Made by a program: the position numbers and the translations under genes. Below the pieces are notes generated by a model, which saw only the letters and a list, made by a program, of their open reading frames with translations, was not told the origin of the DNA and did not search any database. Below are positions 1 through 6,008 of a stretch of DNA of 8,857 bases, piece by piece. The stretch is from DATDRS01 sp035291605 (lineage in GTDB: Bacteria; Chloroflexota; Anaerolineae; Anaerolineales; UBA6663). Each line of letters starts with the position of its first letter. Positions within the stretch are counted from its first letter, which is position 1. The DNA is taken from assembly GCA_035291605.1 (NCBI GenBank), contig DATDRS010000085.1:1-8857 (forward strand). The letters are read 5' to 3'.

Positions 1-2
1 TC

Positions 3-524
3 ATCGAGATTAAATACTTCCGCGATGAGCGTGGCTTTTTTATCGAGAACTACCATCAGCGCGATTTTGCCAAAGCGGGCCTGCAGCTCAATTTCGTTCA
101 GGACAATCATTCGCGCTCAGGCGCTAAGGTGTTGCGTGGGCTTCATTATCAGGATCTGACGGCCCCCATGGGCAAACTCGTCCGGTGCACGCTGGGGGCC
201 ATTTTTGATGTCGCCGTTGACCTGCGGGTCGGCTCCCCGACGTTCGGCCAATGGTTCGGGGTCGAGTTGTCCGCGGAAAATATGAAACAGATGTATGTGC
301 CGCCGGGTTTTGCGCATGGGTTCGCCACCCTCTCCGAGGTGGCTGAAGTACAATATAAGTGCACTGGTTTCTACACGCTCGCCTCGGAGAGCACGCTGGC
401 GTGGAACGACCCCGATGTCGGCGTGAAATGGCCCTATACCGACCCGGTACTGTCGAAACGGGACAGCCAGGGGATGAGTTGGCCACAGTATCTGAGGAAC
501 CCGGCTTTTCACTATGAACAGTGA
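3..524 (+). CDS. rfbC: dTDP-4-dehydrorhamnose 3,5-epimerase, 5' partial
   Basis: This cytosolic enzyme epimerises C3 and C5 of dTDP-4-dehydro-6-deoxy-glucose, the third step of dTDP-L-rhamnose synthesis. The frame is open from base 3 and encodes 173 residues before TGA. The family blocks appear in order: DERGFF near the left end, QDNHSRS, RGLHYQ (catalytic His at residue 48 of the fragment), GKLVRC (Lys58), a jelly-roll core with SPTFGQW and LSAEN, PPGFAHGF, QYKCT (catalytic Tyr118) and WNDPDVGVKWP near the end. The His-Lys-Tyr spacing matches RmlC residues at about 63, 73 and 133, so about 15 N-terminal residues lie outside the window. A TTG at 129 opens an internal frame but falls inside the conserved core and is not the true start. 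The neighbouring glycosyltransferase fusion suggests the rhamnose goes into a surface glycan. The family assignment is firm. Confidence 0.96.
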   Translation: MEIKYFRDERGFFIENYHQRDFAKAGLQLNFVQDNHSRSGAKVLRGLHYQDLTAPMGKLVRCTLGAIFDVAVDLRVGSPTFGQWFGVELSAENMKQMYVPPGFAHGFATLSEVAEVQYKCTGFYTLASESTLAWNDPDVGVKWPYTDPVLSKRDSQGMSWPQYLRNPAFHYEQ

Positions 525-544
525 GGAGGCGAGAAAGCCTGAGA

Positions 545-566
545 CGACCATAAGGTCGCTTATTTT
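545..566 (+). terminator. Weak hairpin with T-rich tail after rfbC
   Basis: CGACC (545-549), loop ATAA and GGTCG (554-558) form a perfect five-pair stem, followed by CTTATTTT. It lies 20 bases after the rfbC stop. The shape is that of a weak intrinsic terminator. The stem is short, so it may only attenuate transcription into the next gene. The rest of the 92-base gap holds only a poor promoter match (GATACT at 585-590) and nothing else recognisable. Confidence 0.35.
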
Positions 567-616
567 GGGCAGAAATGTGGTACTGATACTCCAAATGGGA
601 ATTGCGGTAGAACTGG

Positions 617-3600
617 ATGACTGCCTCCAACGAGAACGCCGCTCTATACAACGCCTATTGTGCGCGTGGCGGTAGCACGCTGTATGAGCGCACACCCGAG
701 CGGCTGGACTTCTTCGGCCGCATCGCCGAGCGCCTAGTGTGCGACCTGCATCCCCGCACTGCGCTGGACGTTGGCTGCGCCATGGGGTTTCTGGTCGAGG
801 CCTTGCGCGATCGCAGCGTCGAGGCCTACGGCGTCGACGTCTCGGCCCAGGCCATCAGCCGGGTGCGTGAGGACCTGCGACCCTTCTGTTGGGTTGGCTC
901 GATCCTCGACCCATTCCCCCGCCGCTATGATCTGGTGATCTGCATCGAGGTGTTGGAACACTTGTCCTCCGGCGACGGCAGGCGGGTGCTGGGCAACCTG
1001 TGCCAGGCGGCGGATGACATCCTGTTCTCCTCCGCGCCGTTCGACTACCGCGAGGCTACCCACTTCAACGTCCAGCCCCCCGAGTATTGGGCAGAACAGT
1101 TCGCGCTGCATGGATTCGTGCGCGACGTCGACTATGATGCCTCATATATCACGCCGTGGGCTGTCCGCGTCCGCCGTACGCGCGACCCGTGGACGCGCGT
1201 GGTTCGGGATTACGAACGCCGTTTCTGGCTGATGTGGAAAGAGAACACCGACCTGCGCCGCCTGACAGCGGAGATGCGGCAGCGGTTGGAAACCGGCGAG
1301 CAGACTGTGCAGGCGTTAGAGGACCGGATTACGCAGCACGAGGCGCAGTTTGCCCATTTGCAGCAGCAGGCGCGCGAGGCGCAGGCGCTCCAGGCCCAGC
1401 TGGCAGAGATCACTGGGCGCCCGTCATGGAAGCTGATCCAGCTACTGCAGATGGCCAACCGGGTGCTGGCCCCGCCGGGCACGCTGCGTGCTCGCGCGTT
1501 GGACCTGGGCGTGCGCACGCTCACCCGGTTGCGCCCATCGGGGTGGGAGGCGCTAGTGCGGGATGCCCTCAGCTTGGCACGCCGGGTGCTGGACAAGGGC
1601 TGGCGCATGACGGGCCTGGCAGGCGACGTGGACGCCTACCAGGCCTGGATGGCGGCACATGAGCCCGGCCCGGCCGAACTTGACCGCCAGCGGCGGGAGG
1701 CGGACCGCTTCGCGTACCAGCCGCTGATCAGCATCCTCACGCCGGTCTACAATCCCCAGCACGCGGTGCTACAGGATACCATCGCTTCGGTGCGCGCCCA
1801 GACCTATCCACACTGGGAGCTTTGCCTGGCCGACGGGGGCTCGACTGCAGCCGGCGTGCACGATGTGCTGACGGCCGCAGCGAAGCAGGATCGTCGCATC
1901 CGTGTCCGCTTACTCGAGAACAACCAGGGTATCTCGGGCAACTCCAACGTGGCGCTGGGGATGGCGCAGGGCGAGTTCATCCTGCTACTGGACCACGACG
2001 ACCTGCTGTCGCCGGACACGCTATATGCGGTCGTGCAGCAGCTCAACCAGACGCCTGAGGCTGATCTGATTTATTTCGATGAGGATAAAGTTTCTGAAGA
2101 CGGCCGGCTCCGGCACGAGCCATGGTTCAAACCCGGCCACTGGTCGCCAGACATGCTGTTGTCGGTGAACTACCTGATGCACTCGATCATCCGCCGTGAC
2201 CTGCTAGTACAGGCCGGCGGCTTTGATCCGGCTATGGATGGCGCACAGGATTGGGACGTGGCGCTGCGGCTGACGGAGCGGACGCAGAACATCTTTCACA
2301 TCCCGCGCGTGTTTTATCACTGGCGCCAGGTCAAGGGGTCGGCGGCGCGCGACGCCAACGCCAAGCCCTGGGCGTTTGAGGCCCAGGCGCGCTGCCTCAC
2401 GGCTCACCTCAAGCGCCGTGGCGCAGGGCAGGCGCAGGTCGTGTTCCCCAGCTTGGGTCAGGTGCGCGTCCTCTGGCCTACCTCCGGTGCCCGGGTGTCT
2501 ATCATCATCCCTACTAAAGACAACGTCGCCATCCTGCGCGCGTGCCTGACCTCCATCCGGCAGTTGACCGCCTCTCCCAATTATGAGATCGTGCTGGTGG
2601 ACACCGGCAGCGTTCAGCCGGAGACGCAGCAATACTACGCCGAGCTGGCGGGCGACGCGCGGGTGCGCCTGGTCCGCTGCGCCGGCCCGTTCAACTTCTC
2701 TAAGGCCAACAACTTCGGCGCGGCGTATGCCAGCAGCGATCTGCTGCTGTTCTTGAATAACGACACCCAGGTGCTGACGGCCGACTGGCTGGACGAGCTG
2801 GTGGGGTGGGCAGAGCAGCCCGGCGTGGGCGCGGTGGGCGCCAAGCTGGTCCGCCCGGATGGCACCATCCAGCATGCGGGGATCATCATGGGTCTGGCGG
2901 GCCACGGCAGTCACATCTTTGACGGCGGGCCGGAGAACGTCTACGGGCCTTTCGGTTCGTCCGAGTGGTATCGCGATTACCAGGCGGTGACCGGTGCGTG
3001 CCTGATGCTGCGGCGCGAGGTGTTTGAGCAGGTTGGGCGGTTTGACGAGGCGTACCAGGTGGGCTATGGGGATATAGACCTGTGCCTGCGGGTGCGCGCT
3101 CGGGGCCAGCGTGTAGTGTACACGCCGTTTGCGCGGCTGCTGCACCTTGAGGGCGGCACGCGCGGCTTCTCCCAGCCCCCCAGCGACGTGCTGCGCGCCT
3201 CCTGCCTGATGCTGCCGGCCATACAGGGCGGCGATCCTTACTTCAACCCGAACCTATCATATACGGATCGTCGCCCTGCGATCGTGCGACCCGGCGAGAT
3301 CGGACGGGCGGAGCATCTGGGCCAGATCCTGGCCGATTTTGGCCTAGTGCAGCATCCGACCGGTCCGCTCATCTCACCCGCGCTGATGGAGCGGCTGCCT
3401 ACCCTGGCCGAGGGGGACGGGGCGGCAGACCCGGGGGGGGCGGGGCGCCTGCTGCTGGTGACGCATGATCTCAGCCTGAGCGGCGCGCCGCTGATCTTGT
3501 TCCTGCTGGCGGAGCACCTGCTCGCCAGCGGCTATCGGCTGACGGTGCTCTCGCCACTGGATGGGCCGCTGCACGAGCGGTACACCCGAAAGGGCGTGCC

Positions 3601-4513
3601 GATCGTGATCGAGCGCGCCGCATTGGACGATGCCCGCGTGACCGCGGTGCTGCTGCCGGAGTGCGACCTGGTGCTGGTCAACTCCATCGTCGCCTGGCGC
3701 GCGGTGTATGCGGCACGCGCCTTCCAAAAACCGTGCCTGTGGTGGATCCACGAGTCGCGTTTCGGTCAGGAATACGCCGGGCGCATCCCCTGGGTGGGAC
3801 GGGCCTTCTCCGTAGCGGATCGGGTTATATTCCCGTCGAGTGCCACCGCGGCTCAGTATGCAGCCTACCTAGCAGCGGACAACTTCCTGTCCCTCCACAC
3901 GGGTTTTGACGTGGAGCTGACGGCTGGGCCGGCGGATGGCATCCCGAACCGGGATCCGCACAAGTTGTGCGTGGTCTGCCTGGGCAGCCTGGAGTACCGT
4001 AAGGGCCAAGATGTGTTGCTGCGCGCCGTCGCCGCGTTGCCGCTGCGGGTGCGGGAGCAGATGCAGTTCTATCTCGTGGGACGCATCCTGGATCGATCGT
4101 TTTATCGGCAGCTGGAGACGGCTGCTCGGCGCCTGAGCGATGTATGGCTGGTCGGTCAGGTGCCCCACCAGCAGGCGCGTGCCTACCTGCAGGCGGCAGA
4201 TATCGTCGTCAGCGCCTCACGAGACGAGGCGCTGCCTATCGTACTCATCGAAGCCATGGCGTACGGGAAGAGCATTGTTGCCACCCGTGTCGGCGGCGTG
4301 CCGGAGGTAATCGAGCAGGGCATCAGCGGGCTACTGGTGCCGGCCGAAGACCACCGCGCGCTAGCGCAGGCGCTGGAGTTCCTCCATCGCGACTGGCAGC
4401 TGGCGGAGCGTCTGGGCCGCGGCGCCCGCGCCACCTACGCCAAGCGCCTGACCATGGAGCGCTTTGGCCCGGTGATGCTGCGCGTGATCGAGCGCACCCG
4501 TCAGGCGGGTTAG
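617..4513 (+). CDS. Multidomain methyltransferase / GT2 / GT2 / GT4 glycosyltransferase
   Basis: This 1298-residue fusion has four catalytic modules. Residues about 1-190 form a class I SAM methyltransferase: LDVGCAMG at 50-57, acidic end of strand 2 in YGVDVS (Asp74), EVLEH near 111-115. Residues about 201-265 are rich in Q, E, R and L in coiled-coil pattern, ending in GRPSWKL. The first GT2 domain starts at PLISILTPVYN (369) and has DHDD at 459-462, YFDEDK at 486-491 and QDWD at 544-547. The second GT2 domain starts at VSIIIPTKDN (627) and has FLNNDT at 712-717 and YGDIDLCLR at 817-825. From residue 944 a GT4 (GT-B) domain carries EYRKGQD near 1126 and the E-x7-E motif (Glu1204, Glu1212). 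An in-frame TAG at 608-610 makes ATG 617 the first ATG; its ribosome site is weak. WsaE, a known rhamnosyl/methyl transferase, has a related MT-GT-GT layout. Likely role: adding several sugars plus a methyl group to a surface glycan. Substrates cannot be read from sequence. Confidence 0.93.
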   Translation: MTASNENAALYNAYCARGGSTLYERTPERLDFFGRIAERLVCDLHPRTALDVGCAMGFLVEALRDRSVEAYGVDVSAQAISRVREDLRPFCWVGSILDPFPRRYDLVICIEVLEHLSSGDGRRVLGNLCQAADDILFSSAPFDYREATHFNVQPPEYWAEQFALHGFVRDVDYDASYITPWAVRVRRTRDPWTRVVRDYERRFWLMWKENTDLRRLTAEMRQRLETGEQTVQALEDRITQHEAQFAHLQQQAREAQALQAQLAEITGRPSWKLIQLLQMANRVLAPPGTLRARALDLGVRTLTRLRPSGWEALVRDALSLARRVLDKGWRMTGLAGDVDAYQAWMAAHEPGPAELDRQRREADRFAYQPLISILTPVYNPQHAVLQDTIASVRAQTYPHWELCLADGGSTAAGVHDVLTAAAKQDRRIRVRLLENNQGISGNSNVALGMAQGEFILLLDHDDLLSPDTLYAVVQQLNQTPEADLIYFDEDKVSEDGRLRHEPWFKPGHWSPDMLLSVNYLMHSIIRRDLLVQAGGFDPAMDGAQDWDVALRLTERTQNIFHIPRVFYHWRQVKGSAARDANAKPWAFEAQARCLTAHLKRRGAGQAQVVFPSLGQVRVLWPTSGARVSIIIPTKDNVAILRACLTSIRQLTASPNYEIVLVDTGSVQPETQQYYAELAGDARVRLVRCAGPFNFSKANNFGAAYASSDLLLFLNNDTQVLTADWLDELVGWAEQPGVGAVGAKLVRPDGTIQHAGIIMGLAGHGSHIFDGGPENVYGPFGSSEWYRDYQAVTGACLMLRREVFEQVGRFDEAYQVGYGDIDLCLRVRARGQRVVYTPFARLLHLEGGTRGFSQPPSDVLRASCLMLPAIQGGDPYFNPNLSYTDRRPAIVRPGEIGRAEHLGQILADFGLVQHPTGPLISPALMERLPTLAEGDGAADPGGAGRLLLVTHDLSLSGAPLILFLLAEHLLASGYRLTVLSPLDGPLHERYTRKGVPIVIERAALDDARVTAVLLPECDLVLVNSIVAWRAVYAARAFQKPCLWWIHESRFGQEYAGRIPWVGRAFSVADRVIFPSSATAAQYAAYLAADNFLSLHTGFDVELTAGPADGIPNRDPHKLCVVCLGSLEYRKGQDVLLRAVAALPLRVREQMQFYLVGRILDRSFYRQLETAARRLSDVWLVGQVPHQQARAYLQAADIVVSASRDEALPIVLIEAMAYGKSIVATRVGGVPEVIEQGISGLLVPAEDHRALAQALEFLHRDWQLAERLGRGARATYAKRLTMERFGPVMLRVIERTRQAG

Positions 4514-4520
4514 GTACAAG

Positions 4521-4838
4521 GAGGCTGACACAAATGTAGTCGAGCGGGCCCGCCTGCCGGGCCTGCGCCAAGGTGTCCTGAACGAGAAACGCCCCCACCG
4601 GCTGCCGCACGTCTTGCGCCGTCCAGGGCGCAATCCGCAAGGTGTCGGCCATGTTCGACGCATTGACGCACTCGACAAACTGCCGTTGCAACGCGGCCAA
4701 AGTCTTGTCGGAGTCGCACACCAGCAGCGCATCCGCGAGATTGCAGACGTGTCGGAGCTGGGGCTGGCTGAGGGATAGGTCGAGCTGCTCGATAAAGATG
4801 CATAACGCCGGAGAGTTGTGTAGAATTCGAGTGAGCAT
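4521..4838 (-). pseudogene. Truncated DDE transposase, N-terminal remnant (IS4/IS701-like)
   Basis: The minus strand has ATG at 4838-4836, seven bases after a perfect AGGAGG (plus-strand CCTCCT, 4846-4851). About 106 residues resemble the N-terminus of IS4/IS701-like DDE transposases as I recall them from Chloroflexota: LSQPQLRHVCNLADALLV, KTLAALQRQFVE, ASNMADTLRIAPW, then LDYICVSL. Family members continue here with a DDS-type segment holding the first catalytic Asp. This copy instead runs into the end of the upstream glycosyltransferase gene (its stop is at 4511-4513), where the open frame is only a shadow. The catalytic domain and the 3' end of the element are gone, so it cannot transpose. 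The break at about 4518-4521 is probably a deletion junction. No terminal inverted repeats or target duplications could be identified. The exact IS family is uncertain. Confidence 0.72.
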
Positions 4839-4860
4839 GGGATGACCTCCTGTTGGAACC

Positions 4861-4887
4861 AGCGGACTCGGCTTCCCCGAGCCCGCT
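4861..4887 (-). promoter_or_regulatory. Leader hairpin upstream of the transposase remnant
   Basis: Positions 4861-4871 pair with 4877-4887 around a five-base loop. The stem is 11 pairs; one position is an A-C mismatch on the plus strand but a G-U pair in minus-strand RNA, so the hairpin is best formed in the transposase transcript. It ends ten bases before the transposase Shine-Dalgarno. Some insertion sequences use such leader hairpins to limit translation from read-through transcripts, which is the likeliest role here (inference). There is no T tract on either side, so it does not look like an intrinsic terminator. Confidence 0.45.
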
Positions 4888-4939
4888 CAGGAGTATCTCA
4901 TGCTCAAACGTTAGCGGTTTTTTCGCCAAACTACAGGTC

Positions 4940-5018
4940 TTAACAGTGATGTATTCCAGCCCATCTTTGGCCGCGGACCTTTCGCGGCACAAGTCATGTG
5001 GAGTAGAAGGGAGAAAGT
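4940..5018 (+). promoter_or_regulatory. Leader of the 5019 methyltransferase gene: weak promoter match and hairpin
   Basis: TTAACA (4940-4945) matches five of six bases of a -35 box, but the best -10 at usual spacing (CATCTT, 4962-4967) is poor, so the promoter is tentative. GCCGCG (4970-4975) and CGCGGC (4983-4988) form a perfect six-pair hairpin with a seven-base loop, ending 30 bases before the ATG. GGGAG (5009-5013) is a good ribosome site five bases before the start. The hairpin could sit in the 5' leader, or be a leftover of the insertion-sequence end; nothing decides between these. Confidence 0.25.
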
Positions 5019-5891
5019 ATGCAACTCCTGCGGCATGTGGGTAATTGGCGTCTCGTCCTGCGCCATCTGCGAGGCCGGCTGCTGGAGCCGCCGAAGCCAG
5101 CGTCGCCGGACTCGATCAACAACTACTACGTGACCTCCTATCCGAGCGCGCAAAATGCTCTGGATATCTTCAAGGACGAATGGTCGTCACAACTGCCACC
5201 CCCGGTCAACCATCTTAGGGCCGGCACCATCCAGTTGTTCGAGGATGCTCGCGTCCACTGGTTTGCCTCTGAAATCGGCGGCTTCCAGAATCAGCGGGTG
5301 TTAGAACTGGGGCCGCTCGAGGGCGGCCATTCTTATATGCTTGAGCAGATGGGTGCAGAGTCGGTAACAGCGATTGAAGCGAACACGCGCGCCTATCTCA
5401 AATGCCTGATCACCAAGGAGATCCTCGGCCTGCGTCGCGTCAGATTTCTGTGCGGCGATTTTGTCGAGTATCTCCGTAGCGGCGATTGTCCACAGTTTGA
5501 CATTGGCCTGGCGAGTGGTGTACTGTACCACATGGTCAATCCTGTGGAGCTCATCGGGCTGCTTGCTGCGCATTGCACTGCACACCTGCTGCTGTGGACG
5601 CATTTCTATGATGATGCCTGGGCAACGCGTCGGAACTTGCGTGACAAGTTCCCCTTTTCGCAACCAGCCGAGTACTCAGGCTTTCGCCACACGCTATATC
5701 GGCAGCAATACGGGTACGCTGTGCAGTGGAGTGGGTTTTGTGGGGGCAGCCGGCCACATAGCAATTGGATGGAGCGAGACGAGATTGTCGCCTGTCTGAA
5801 GTATTTTGACTTCGCCAATGTCCGGATCGGATTCGATGACTACGATCACCCCAACGGCCCCAGCTTTGCGCTCGTCGCCAGCCGCCAGTGA
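5019..5891 (+). CDS. Class I SAM-dependent methyltransferase
   Basis: This 290-residue protein has a single Rossmann-type SAM-binding domain. Motif I is LELGPLEGGH at 95-104, the ribose-binding acid after strand 2 is in AIEAN (Glu120), and motif IV lies in DIGLASGVLYHMVNP (161-175). The N-terminal 90 residues include an amphipathic basic stretch (RHLRGRLL) and no signal peptide, so the enzyme is cytosolic. The C-terminal part has an aromatic-rich insert (YRQQYGYAVQW, then SNWMERDEI), which may help form the acceptor site. The start is fixed by GGGAG five bases upstream. Proteins of this kind are common beside glycosyltransferases in polysaccharide clusters, where they methylate sugars or their nucleotide precursors; the target here is unknown. 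It is separated from the upstream fusion by the transposase remnant, so the two may once have been transcribed together. Nothing suggests decay. Confidence 0.88.
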   Translation: MQLLRHVGNWRLVLRHLRGRLLEPPKPASPDSINNYYVTSYPSAQNALDIFKDEWSSQLPPPVNHLRAGTIQLFEDARVHWFASEIGGFQNQRVLELGPLEGGHSYMLEQMGAESVTAIEANTRAYLKCLITKEILGLRRVRFLCGDFVEYLRSGDCPQFDIGLASGVLYHMVNPVELIGLLAAHCTAHLLLWTHFYDDAWATRRNLRDKFPFSQPAEYSGFRHTLYRQQYGYAVQWSGFCGGSRPHSNWMERDEIVACLKYFDFANVRIGFDDYDHPNGPSFALVASRQ

Positions 5892-5939
5892 TAGCGTGGC
5901 TCTCGGACGGCCATTGGCGTCGTCGGGAAACGGCATCTG

Positions 5940-5948
5940 TGGTATATT
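5940..5948 (+). promoter_or_regulatory. Possible extended -10 promoter for the secreted protein gene
   Basis: TGGTATATT fits the extended -10 pattern (TGnTATAAT with one mismatch) about 60 bases before the ATG at 6009, inside a 117-base gap after the methyltransferase gene. No good -35 box lies 16-18 bases upstream, which extended -10 promoters can do without. The gene also has GGGAGG at 5999-6004, four bases before the start. A separate promoter would let the secreted protein be made independently of the biosynthetic genes. Confidence 0.35.
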
Positions 5949-6008
5949 CCGCGCGCCCTGGTACACGTCGCAGGTTTTTCCGTCCACCCTTGTTGACTGG
6001 GAGGTCTC

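Noticed and set aside
129..524. Separate short gene starting at TTG 129
   Set aside because: The same frame is open and family-like back to base 3, so this is an internal part of rfbC.
2204..3145. Minus-strand open frame of 313 codons
   Set aside because: It lies wholly within the two GT2 domains of the fusion gene, is rich in R, H, Q and G as expected for an antisense shadow, and shows no recognisable motif.
4518..4539. AAGGAGG followed nine bases later by ATG, looking like a gene start after the fusion gene
   Set aside because: The ATG is followed at once by TAG, and the bases are better explained as the end of the minus-strand transposase similarity (ICVSL).
4853..5044. Plus-strand 63-codon frame overlapping the start of the methyltransferase gene
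   Set aside because: It has no ribosome site or similarity, and overlaps both the transposase leader and the well-supported methyltransferase start in another frame.
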